From Lacticaseibacillus camelliae DSM 22697 = JCM 13995 (GTDB lineage: Bacteria > Bacillota > Bacilli > Lactobacillales > Lactobacillaceae), in the NCBI RefSeq assembly GCF_001311195.1, contig NZ_BBAJ01000007.1:1-57024 (forward strand): a DNA stretch of 57,024 nucleotides. Reading direction: 5' to 3'. Positions 50,162 to 57,024 of the stretch are shown here, piece after piece (positions within the stretch are counted from its first letter, which is position 1; every line of letters starts with the position of its first letter). The position numbers and the translations under genes are program-made. The notes below the pieces were generated by a model. That model saw only the letters and a program-made list of their open reading frames with translations, ran no database searches and was not told the origin of the DNA.

Positions 50162-52337
50162 TTGATTGACAGCCAAACCGTTCAAATCGTAGAAAAAGAA
50201 TTAACTGGGATCTCGCAGCACCAGGTCAGCGCAGTCTTAAACCTGATGCAGGATGGCAACACCGTCCCGTTTATTGCGCGCTACCGCAAGGAAATGACCG
50301 GCAGTCTGGATGAGGTGCAGATTCAGTCAATCGAGGAAGCCTACAACCGGGCCACGGCGCTTCAGGACCGGAAGACTGCCGTGCTTAAGAGCATCGACGA
50401 GTTGGGCAAACTGAGCCCTAAATTGAGTCAACAGATCCACGCCGCCACTAAGTTGCAAACGGTTGAGGACTTGTACCTGCCGTATAAGCAGAAGCGGCAG
50501 ACCAAAGCGAGCATTGCCAAGAAGCAAGGCCTGGAACCATTTGCCAACTGGCTCATGAAATTCCCGACTGCGCCGCTGGACGAGCAGGCCCGACGCTACG
50601 TGAACCCCGCCAAGCAGGTAAAAAAAATCCGCAAGCAGTGCTGGACGGGGCTCACGAGATCTTGGCCGAGCGCTTCAGCGAAAAGGCGGACATTCGCAAT
50701 TGGCTGCGCGACTTCACCCAGCGCACTGGGGTTGTGACTTCAACGGTTAAGGCCAAGGGCAAGGACTTGGACGAAAAAGGCGTCTATCAGCAGTACTACG
50801 ATTTTTCCGAAAAGGTCAAACACATGACGGCGACGCGAACGCTTGCGCTCAATCGCGGGGAAAAGGAAAAAGTCTTGACGGTGAAGGTCACAGTTGATCA
50901 GGACGCCGTGCTGCTTTTCTTGCACGACCGGCTGATTGGCAGTCGCCTGCGGACGCCGGCGACTGCGTTCATTGAAGACGCGTATGCAGACAGTTACAAA
51001 CGCTTCATCGGGCCGGCAATTGAACGGGAGGTGCGCGGCGAGTTGACCGACACCGCAGCGACCAAATCGGTCAAGGTGTTCGGTCAGAATCTCTACAACC
51101 TGCTGATGCAGGCGCCGTCAAGGGAAAAGTGGTGCTGGGCTTCGACCCTGCCTACCGCACCGGCTGCAAGCTGGCGGTGGTCGACGAAAACGGCAAGCTT
51201 CTGGCGACTGCGGTGATTTATCCCCACAAGCCTGCTCCGGCGGCCAAGCGCCAGGCGGCGGGTCCCGAGTTTCAGGCCCTGCTGGAAAAATACCAGGTGA
51301 CCATGATCGCAATTGGCAACGGGACTGCCAGCCGTGAATCCGAGCAGTTCGTTGCGCAGACGCTCAAACACCTGCACCGCGAGATTTTTTTATGTGATCG
51401 TGAATGAGGCCGGGGCATCGGTGTACTCTGCCAGTCAAACCGCGCGGGATGAGTTTCCTCAGCTGCCGGTGGAAAAGCGCAGCGCCATCAGCATCGCGCG
51501 CCGCCTGCAGGATCCGTTGGCCGAGCTGGTCAAAATTGACCCGGAGCGATCGGCGTGGGTCAGTACCAGCACGATCTGCCGGCCAAGGCGATGGCCAGTG
51601 AAGTTGATGCGGTCGTCGAGCGCGCGGTCAATCAGGTCGGTGTGAACCTCAACACGGCCAGCGCGCCGCTGCTTGCCCGCATCTCGGGGCTGTCCAGCAC
51701 AATTGCGCAGAACATTGTCGCTTACCGCGATGAAAACGGTCGCTACACCAGCCGCCCGCAGCTGAAAAAAGTGCCGCGGCTGGGTCCGAAAGCCTATGAA
51801 CAGGCCGTGGGCTTCCTGCGCATTATTGACGGCAAACAGCCGCTGGACAACACCGACATTCACCCGGAAAGCTATCCGGTGGCCAAAAAAATTCTGGCGG
51901 CCGCAGGGGTGACCACCGCTGAACTGGGCGAGCCTGCTGCTGCCGCTAAACTTCGGCAGTTGGATCTGGCGCCTTTTATCACTGAGTCTGTGGGTGAGGC
52001 CACCCTCAAGGACATCGCCACCAGCTTGCAGAGCCCGGGACGTGATTTGCGCGACAGCATGCCGGCCCCTTTGCTGCGGCGGGACGTTTTGACAATGGCA
52101 GACTTGCAGCCTGGGATGAAGCTGCAAGGGACGGTCCGCAACGTCGTCGACTTTGGCGCGTTTGTGGATATCGGCGTCAAATACGATGGGCTGGTTCACT
52201 TGTCGCGAATGGGGCCGAAGTTTGTCCGCGACCCCAACACGGTCGTGGCAGTGGGTGACATCGTCGACGTGTGGATCGTTTCGGTGGATGAGCAGCGTGA
52301 ACGCATTGCGTTGAGCATGGTAGCGCCGAGAGAATGA
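50162..52337 (+). CDS. tex: RNA-binding transcription accessory protein Tex (four frame breaks)
   Basis: TTG start at 50162 after GAGGGGAAAG. Breaks near 50630-50637 (A run), 51116, 51385-51391 (T run) and 51549 split it into five frame segments. When joined they give about 725 residues with the full Tex order: N-terminal helical part ([20 protein letters not shown]), YqgF-like domain ([44 protein letters not shown]), helix-hairpin-helix ([17 protein letters not shown]) and C-terminal S1 domain ([26 protein letters not shown]). Nucleic-acid binding; in vivo role in lactobacilli is not settled. Confidence 0.93.
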
Positions 52338-52343
52338 ACTGGA

Positions 52344-52372
52344 ACAGGCCGAGCGAACGGCCTGTTTTTTTT
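52344..52372 (+). terminator. Terminator after tex
   Basis: ACAGGCC and GGCCTGT perfect arms, followed by T8. Confidence 0.9.
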
Positions 52373-52384
52373 CAATGCTTTTGC

Positions 52385-52413
52385 TTGTATTTAGTAAGTG
52401 AATGGATTATATT
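52385..52413 (+). promoter_or_regulatory. Promoter of the luciferase-like oxidoreductase gene
   Basis: TTGTAT (52385-52390), 17 bases, TATATT (52408-52413). A small inverted repeat TTCGA-ATGAA-TCGAA (52421-52435) lies over the expected start and just before the Shine-Dalgarno, a possible operator. Confidence 0.7.
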
Positions 52414-52448
52414 GCTCTTGTTCGAATGAATCGAAGGAGGCAAGCAAA

Positions 52449-53468
52449 ATGAAAAACATTGGGTTTCTAAGTTTTGGCTTCTGGCAAAAGAACAATTCGC
52501 TGGTGACCACGGCGCAGCAGAGCTACGACGAGTCGGTTCAGCTGGCGGTCGAGGCCGAGAAAATCGGGATCGACGGGGCGTGGTTTCGTGTCCACCACTT
52601 TGCCGACCAAATTGGCACGCCGTACCCACTGATGGCGGCCATTGCCGCGAAGACCTCGAAAATCGAGATCGGGACCGGCCTGGTCGACATGCGCTACGAG
52701 AATCCCTTCATGATGGCAGAAAACGTCATGGCCACCGACGTGCTGTCGAAGAATCGGGTGCAGCTTGGTGTGGGTCGGGGGTCGCCGGAGCAGGTTCAAG
52801 ACGGCTGGCAATACTTCGGCTATGATTACACCGAAGAAGAGATCAAGAACATTGCGCGCGCCCGGGCACTGAAGTTCCTCGACTTGCTGAAAGGCGAGCG
52901 GTTTGCCGAACCCAACGCCCAGCCGATGTTCCCCCAGGAGCCGGGCCTTCGCCGGCTTGAGCCTTTTTCGCCGACGCTGCAACACCGCATCTGGTGGGGT
53001 GCCGGAAGCCAAGCCACCGCAATCTGGGCCGCTGAGCACGGGATGAACCTGATGTCGTCGACACTGGTGAATTACGAATCTAACGAGCCGTTCCACGTCC
53101 AGCAGGCCAAGCAGCTGCGTGCCTTCAAAGACGCTTGGAAGAAGGCGGGCCATGACTTTGAACCGCGAACGCTGGTGACGCGGTCAATCATGCCAATCGT
53201 GAACGACCTGGACCGCCAGTACTTTGCGGCAGGCACCCAAACCCAAGACGAGGTGGGGTACTTGGCCTACCATCAGAACCCGACGATCTTTGGCAAAATG
53301 TTTGTTGGCGAACCGGACCAGCTGATTAAAGAGCTGGGCGAAGACGAGGCCATTCAGGAGGCGGACACGATTTTGATCACCGTGCCGTCCACACTGGGCG
53401 TTGACTACAATGTCCACCTGCTTAAAACCATCATGACCGACATTGCGCCGGCTTTGGGTTGGAAGTGA
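52449..53468 (+). CDS. Luciferase-like (LLM class) flavin-dependent oxidoreductase
   Basis: ATG 52449 follows GAAGGAGG. 339 residues, intact. The TIM-barrel family is shown by IGFLSFGFWQKN at the N-terminus, AWFRVHHFADQIGTPYPLMAAIAAKT, IGTGLVDMRYENPFMMAE and the loop LGVGRGSPEQ. Members use FMN (rarely F420) to oxidise small substrates; the substrate here is unknown. It has its own promoter and terminator. Confidence 0.92.
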   Translation: MKNIGFLSFGFWQKNNSLVTTAQQSYDESVQLAVEAEKIGIDGAWFRVHHFADQIGTPYPLMAAIAAKTSKIEIGTGLVDMRYENPFMMAENVMATDVLSKNRVQLGVGRGSPEQVQDGWQYFGYDYTEEEIKNIARARALKFLDLLKGERFAEPNAQPMFPQEPGLRRLEPFSPTLQHRIWWGAGSQATAIWAAEHGMNLMSSTLVNYESNEPFHVQQAKQLRAFKDAWKKAGHDFEPRTLVTRSIMPIVNDLDRQYFAAGTQTQDEVGYLAYHQNPTIFGKMFVGEPDQLIKELGEDEAIQEADTILITVPSTLGVDYNVHLLKTIMTDIAPALGWK

Positions 53469-53475
53469 TTGATCG

Positions 53476-53505
53476 AAAAGAGCGAGAGAGTCGCTCTTTT
53501 CTTTT
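53476..53505 (+). terminator. Terminator of the luciferase-like gene
   Basis: AAAAGAGCGA and TCGCTCTTTT perfect ten-base arms around GAGAG, followed by CTTTT. Confidence 0.9.
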
Positions 53506-53565
53506 ACCCTTTGGCCGGCCAATACTTGCGTCCGATTGTGGTCAAAAATATTTTGCACATTTTCA

Positions 53566-53594
53566 TTGACAGCGGTTACATGACGTGGTATCTT
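53566..53594 (+). promoter_or_regulatory. Strong promoter of an unassigned structured RNA
   Basis: TTGACA (53566-53571, perfect), 17 bases, TATCTT (53589-53594). No start codon with a Shine-Dalgarno follows within 390 bases. Confidence 0.8.
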
Positions 53595-53600
53595 GTTGTT

Positions 53601-53985
53601 GGATGATGGGAGGGCGAGGAAGGAACAACCTCGTCAGAACCACCCGGAAACTTCCTGGCGATCCGACCTGTACTTCAGGGTTGACCAGGCATGCTGAGCC
53701 TTCCGATCGGTTTGGCGATGAAGACTGCGTGAGAAGCGCAGGGCCTTCCAGGGCGCATGGCAGGATGCTGCTATCACTTTTCCTAACTTAATAAAGCGAC
53801 TCAAAGCGGTGACGTGGCGAGGATAGCAGGCAGGGGTAACCCTGCAATAAAGGCCACCGGGGTACACTCGGTGGCAGGGGACACCATTTCGAAAGGAATG
53901 GTGCCCTTGTTGTGCGGTTAAATAGTGCGGTGGCGTCTTCCCGGATTTTCTGGAAATTTCAGGAAAATTCGGAAGGCGTTTTTTT
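53601..53985 (+). ncRNA. Unassigned structured non-coding RNA, about 385 nt
   Basis: Bounded by a consensus promoter and by a long terminator hairpin (CGTCTTCC at 53934-53941 pairs with GGAAGGCG, followed by T7). Inside there are many local stems: GGCGAGG/CCTCGTC, CCTG/CAGG, CTGCGT/AGCGCAG, a long-range CTGCTATC (53767-53774) with GATAGCAG (53822-53829), GCAGGGG/CCCTGC, GCCACCG/CGGTGGC (53853-53876) and ACACCATT/AATGGTGC. No frame has a ribosome site. It lacks the signatures I know for RNase P RNA, tmRNA, SRP RNA or 6S RNA. The gene on the right is on the opposite strand, so it is not a leader. Confidence 0.6.
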
Positions 53986-54107
53986 CTTTGGCGCCGACGA
54001 GAGATGGTGACGTTCAGAGTGATGTTGTGGCCGTGAGAATTGGCGACCAGGAGGATTTAAGCATAAAAATAGCGTTCCTCTGCAGGGACGCCATGTGCGA
54101 GCAGCGA

Positions 54108-54479
54108 TTAGTTGGCAGCCGGTGTGCCGAAGTGCTTCAAATTAGCGAGCGCAATGCCGCCGCCCACAATGATGACGATCCCGCCGACCCAGCCCAGCAA
54201 GGGAATCAGCGCGACACCGCCACCGACAATAAGCAAGATCGCGGCCGCCGGCTTCACCAGTTCGGAATTCTTATAGTAAATCAGGGAATATATCCCCAGC
54301 GCCAGGGCAGCAAGTTTCAGTAAGAAAAAGAGGATCCCCCAGACGGAGGTGGTGTTGGTGTTCCCGTTGGCGACGTCCCCAATGGCCGAGGCGGTGATCA
54401 CGAGCGGTGCAATCAGCAGGATCACACCGGCCACCAGACCGTAGATGCCGTCAGCCAGGATCAGTGATTTAGTTTTCAT
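54108..54479 (-). CDS. Small multi-pass membrane protein, unknown
   Basis: ATG 54479 follows GGAGGAAG. The 123 residues contain about four hydrophobic helices (GLVAGVILLIAPLVITA, GILFFLLKLAALALGIYSLI, PAAAILLIVGGGVALIPLL, GGIVIIVGGGIALANL) with Gly-rich segments. It resembles small DUF308-like or unnamed membrane proteins of lactobacilli, but no family is certain. It has a good minus-strand promoter about 50 bases upstream and stands alone. Confidence 0.72.
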   Translation of the reverse strand: MKTKSLILADGIYGLVAGVILLIAPLVITASAIGDVANGNTNTTSVWGILFFLLKLAALALGIYSLIYYKNSELVKPAAAILLIVGGGVALIPLLGWVGGIVIIVGGGIALANLKHFGTPAAN

Positions 54480-54526
54480 CTTTCTTCCTCCAGAATATGA
54501 TAATGGCGTTAACAAAGGCCAGAGTC

Positions 54527-54555
54527 ATTATCACCCCGCCTGTGCGACGGGTCAA
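54527..54555 (-). promoter_or_regulatory. Promoter of the small membrane protein gene
   Basis: On the minus strand TTGACC (54555-54550), 17 bases, GATAAT (54532-54527). Confidence 0.65.
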
Positions 54556-54770
54556 AGATTTTGCCTTGAGGGCCAGCGCTGTGGCTCAAGTCGCGTCGGC
54601 AGCGGGTGAGGCAGGTAAGACCGAAGATGAGGCGGCACTTGTGACTCGGGTGATCGACGTTTCACCACATTTTTACGTTAGCAGTCTTCAGAGAAACCTA
54701 AATCATAATGGTTCAAGCGCCCTGTACCAGCATGATGCCGGTGCAGGCGGCCAAAATATATAATAGGCGA

Positions 54771-54799
54771 TTGACAATTAGGCACCTAACATATAAACT
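54771..54799 (+). promoter_or_regulatory. Promoter of the glycosyltransferase gene
   Basis: TTGACA (54771-54776, perfect), 17 bases, TAAACT (54794-54799). It leaves a leader of about 120 bases before the start codon. Confidence 0.75.
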
Positions 54800-54925
54800 G
54801 GTCTTAATGATAAGCCATAGGCACTGGTTATCTATTTTGAATATTCTCATGTGGGTATGCCGGCGCAATGAATGAGGTCATGACCAGCGAGTGGCCAGAG
54901 CAAGCGTTAGAAGGGGGAAATTGAT

Positions 54926-56047
54926 ATGCATGTCATGATGACGATGGAAAATGTAAAGATGGACGGTGTCAAGCGGGCGTCAACGGTTTTGGGTAATGCG
55001 TTGGCCGCAGAGTCTGAGATAGACCTGTGGTACTATTCGCTCGCCGAGACGACCCCCTTTTTCGAACTGGACGCACCGCTGATTGTTGCGCAACCCGCTG
55101 CTGATCCTTCCTTGGCGAACTTTTTCGGAGCTGATCCTTACGCCGTCTATCGGGATCAGATCACGGATTTAGTTTTTCAAATCAAGCGGCTGGCAATCGA
55201 TGTGGTGATTTTGCCAGCTGGACTTTTGAACAGCTTCGCGCCACTTCTCAAGGCACAATGTCCGAATGTGCGCTTGATTGGATGGATGCACAACAATTTC
55301 AACACTTACATGAATGACTATTACCAGGAGATGCAGGCCGAGTTTGTCGCCGGGCTCAAGGCAGTGGATGAGTTGATCGTCCTGACCGACGCGGATTACG
55401 ATGAGTATCGCCGCTACAATGAGCATATTGTCAAAATTTACAACCCGCTGACGATCGACGCGGCCCAGTCGGATTTGAGTCAACCAATCGTGGCCTTTAC
55501 CGGCCGAATCGCAATTCAGCACAAGGGTATCGATCTGCTGCTGCGGGCCGCGCCGACCCTGACGCCGGGGTGGCGGATCGCGATCGCCGGTGATGGGGCC
55601 CCTGAAGACATGGCGCGCTTCCAGGCCCTGGTGGCCGAGCTGGGCGTGGCAGATCGAATCATTTACCGTGGCGCCCTGAAGGATGATGCGCTCAAGCGCC
55701 ATTATCAAGACGCTTCCGTGTTCGTTTCAACCTCGCGCTGGGAGGGAATGCCGCTGGTGATCGGCGAAGCGATGGCCAGTGGGTTGCCCGTTGTCGCCAT
55801 GTCAAACTCCGGTTCTGATGAGTTTCTTCAGAATGGTCGCTATGGCTATCTCACTGCGCCGGCAGATGTTGCCGACTTCAGCCAACACCTGAATTTGATG
55901 ACGCGCAATGCAAGCCTAAGACAGCATTTTTCACGGCGTTCGCTGAAACGTGCTCAGGATTTTGGCATTGATCAAATTGTCTCCGAATGGCTGCCGCTGC
56001 TGGGGGTCACTCAATGGAACGATAATTATGACGCGATGATGGGGTAG
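54926..56047 (+). CDS. Glycosyltransferase family 4
   Basis: ATG 54926 follows AAGGGGGAAA. 373 residues, intact, two Rossmann domains of the GT-B fold. The C-terminal domain has FTGRIAIQHKGIDLLLRA (the sugar-nucleotide phosphate contact), FVSTSRWEGMPLVIGEAMASG with the EX7E motif, and LPVVAMSNSGSDEFL. The donor is probably a UDP- or GDP-sugar and the acceptor a wall polymer or lipid. No other polysaccharide genes are next to it, so it is not part of a visible capsule locus. Confidence 0.9.
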   Translation: MHVMMTMENVKMDGVKRASTVLGNALAAESEIDLWYYSLAETTPFFELDAPLIVAQPAADPSLANFFGADPYAVYRDQITDLVFQIKRLAIDVVILPAGLLNSFAPLLKAQCPNVRLIGWMHNNFNTYMNDYYQEMQAEFVAGLKAVDELIVLTDADYDEYRRYNEHIVKIYNPLTIDAAQSDLSQPIVAFTGRIAIQHKGIDLLLRAAPTLTPGWRIAIAGDGAPEDMARFQALVAELGVADRIIYRGALKDDALKRHYQDASVFVSTSRWEGMPLVIGEAMASGLPVVAMSNSGSDEFLQNGRYGYLTAPADVADFSQHLNLMTRNASLRQHFSRRSLKRAQDFGIDQIVSEWLPLLGVTQWNDNYDAMMG

Positions 56048-56100
56048 CCCGCGCAGGAATGCTTTTTTTCATGCATCACGGTTTGCTAGGCTTTTGACTA

Positions 56101-56130
56101 TTCACTATCTAGTAAAGTCTTTGGTATACT
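56101..56130 (+). promoter_or_regulatory. Promoter and operator of the MarR-type gene
   Basis: An extended -10 TGGTATACT (box 56125-56130) is preceded by a near-perfect inverted repeat TTCACTA-TC-TAGTAAA (56101-56116) placed at the -35 position, as expected for autorepression. Confidence 0.6.
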
Positions 56131-56147
56131 GGGCACGGAGGATCATG

Positions 56148-56623
56148 ATGAATAAAAAATGTCGAGAGTATCAATCACTTGCTGCGTCAGCTGATGCTTG
56201 AACAGCAGCGAATTATGACGGCGGATTTAAATGCTGACAGTGGGCTCACCCCGCAGCAGGCGCGTGCGCTCAGTGTCATTCACCGGCATCCTGGCATTAT
56301 TCAGCGGGAACTGGCGGACACGTTCCAGCGCCGCTCGGCCAGCATCTCGAACCTGCTCCAGATTTTGCAACGCGACGGCTACATCACGCGGAAGGTCCCA
56401 ACGGAAAGTGAGCGCACGAAGCAGATTTACCTCACCCCTAAAGGGCAAGCGGCAATTGCCGGGTTCGATGCCTATTACGATACGGTCGAGAGTCGCATGG
56501 TCAAAAATTTGTCGCCGGTCGAGCAGCAGACGCTGATTGGGCTGCTTGAAAAAAATGGTGGGGTCGTACGATCCACCGGCTGGTGCTTTACAAACCGCCG
56601 GGAGTGCCACAGCGAAAGTGTGA
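56148..56623 (+). CDS. MarR family transcriptional regulator (two frame breaks)
   Basis: The second of two ATGs (56145, 56148) is better spaced from GGAGG. The frame breaks at A runs 56154-56159 and 56549-56555. Joined, the protein reads NVESINHLLRQLMLEQQRIM at the N-terminus, then the winged helix: LTPQQARALSVIHRHPGIIQRELADTF, SASISNLLQILQRDGYITRK and the wing PTESERTKQIYLTPKGQAAI. It ends GALQTAGSATAKV at 56620, about 157 residues. Ligand unknown. It may control itself and the adjacent genes. Confidence 0.86.
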
Positions 56624-56629
56624 AGCAAG

Positions 56630-56657
56630 GCCGTCTCAGATGAGGCGGCTTTTGTTT
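56630..56657 (+). terminator. Terminator after the MarR-type gene
   Basis: GCCGTCTC (56630-56637) pairs with GAGGCGGC (56642-56649), one G-T pair, followed by TTTTGTTTT. Confidence 0.82.
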
Positions 56658-56760
56658 TGGCCGGGCGAGGTGGCATGATGAGCAGCAAGCAGGCCGAGCT
56701 AGACGGCGTGCCTCGCGAAGGCTACAATGACAGACATTCACACCAATTTGGAGGCACAAC

Positions 56761-57024
56761 ATGCATATTGCCGCGTTTGAATCAGATCCGCACACCATCG
56801 CCGAGTTGGTCGATCTCATTTTGTTCTGTCAGGACGGTGAGGCCAAACTCAACATCACCATGCCGAACAGCCCGACGTCTTTGCCATTCCGACGTACTAT
56901 CAGGTGCCGGGTGGGGGGTTCTGGGTGGCAAAAGACGAGGCAGGCCATGTCGCCGGCTGCATTGGTCTGCTGAAACTGACGGCCACAACGGCGGTGCTCA
57001 AAATTAGTTGTATCTCTAGTTTCG
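56761..57024 (+). CDS. GNAT family N-acetyltransferase, N-terminal fragment (frame break, cut by window edge)
   Basis: ATG 56761 follows TTTGGAGGCAC. The first part, MHIAAFESDPHTIAELVDLI, is joined near 56862 to another frame reading QPDVFAIPTYYQVPGGGFWVAKDEAGHVAGCIGLL, a typical beta4-beta5 region of the GNAT fold. A further indel near 57004 is likely. The acetyl-CoA motif lies outside the window. Family fairly sure, substrate unknown. A TACAAT at 56723-56728 may be the -10. Confidence 0.72.

Larger units (their letters stand above)
54480..54925. other. Intergenic region with divergent promoters
   Basis: About 450 bases without a supported gene between a minus-strand membrane protein and a plus-strand glycosyltransferase. 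It holds one promoter for each and no convincing ORF; a frame at 54497-54763 has no ribosome site or domain. Confidence 0.6.

Noticed and set aside
53634-53867. Minus-strand 77-codon frame inside the structured RNA region
   Set aside because: No ribosome site, no recognisable domain, and it lies opposite to strong stems bounded by plus-strand promoter and terminator.
53601-53985. RNase P RNA, tmRNA or SRP RNA as identity of the structured RNA
   Set aside because: The conserved GAGGAAAGTCC block of RNase P, the tag-peptide frame and CCA end of tmRNA, and the GGTCAGGTCCGGAAGGAAGC loop of SRP RNA were not found on either strand.
54497-54763. Plus-strand 88-codon frame between the small membrane protein and glycosyltransferase genes
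   Set aside because: No Shine-Dalgarno, no domain, and it overlaps the minus-strand promoter of the membrane protein gene.

Overview
The window looks like a chromosomal segment of a GC-rich (roughly 57-58 percent by eye) member of the Lactobacillaceae, probably Lacticaseibacillus or a close relative. The evidence is the Firmicutes Shine-Dalgarno sequences, the frequent TTG/GTG starts, the order tdk-prfA-prmC-ywlC-glyA-upp-atp followed by DUF1146-mbl-yidD-DUF2969-rodA, the sufCDSUB operon, a methionine T-box before metQNI, and the rarA-RNA-usp neighbourhood. The genus is inference; no ribosomal RNA gene is present.

Layout. Positions 1-8.8 kb: the tail of a serine hydrolase, manA, murT (minus strand), then a forward run of nucleotide and translation genes (tdk, prfA, prmC, ywlC, glyA, upp). 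Positions 8.8-15.5 kb: the complete eight-gene F1Fo ATP synthase operon atpBEFHAGDC. Positions 15.6-18.9 kb: cell-shape and envelope genes (DUF1146, mbl, EpuA-like, yidD, DUF2969, rodA). Positions 18.9-22 kb: Met T-box leader and methionine ABC importer. Positions 22.1-27 kb: SUF iron-sulfur assembly operon. Positions 27-34.7 kb: DUF1694, DUF2785, a PlcR/Rgg-like HTH-TPR regulator, usp, a likely 6S RNA, rarA, a TMEM175-type channel and a second DUF1694 protein. Positions 34.7-57 kb are accessory in character: tandem Rgg-like regulators, arsenate reductase, peptidase C26, isochorismatase fold hydrolase, GNAT enzymes, several redox enzymes (SDRs, aldo/keto reductase, Old Yellow Enzyme, luciferase-like), an acyltransferase/DUF915 hydrolase pair, Nudix, lipoprotein, yaaA, PASTA protein, tex, a glycosyltransferase and a MarR regulator.

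A dominant technical feature is single-base frame disruption. About 27 recognisable genes, including the essential atpG, atpD, glyA, prmC, murT and tex, need one or more frame changes to read through. Many of these fall in A or T runs. I read this mainly as sequencing or assembly indel error, so these genes are annotated as full-length CDS with the break positions stated, not as true pseudogenes.

Most interesting non-coding content: a roughly 385-nt, highly structured, promoter- and terminator-bounded RNA near 53.6-54.0 kb that I cannot assign to a known class; a probable 6S RNA (Lacto-usp type) near 30.7 kb; a 95-nt candidate sRNA in an AT-rich island near 37.3 kb; and several promoter-embedded repeats or palindromes that look like operators. 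No tRNA, rRNA, CRISPR array, insertion sequence or prophage was seen.
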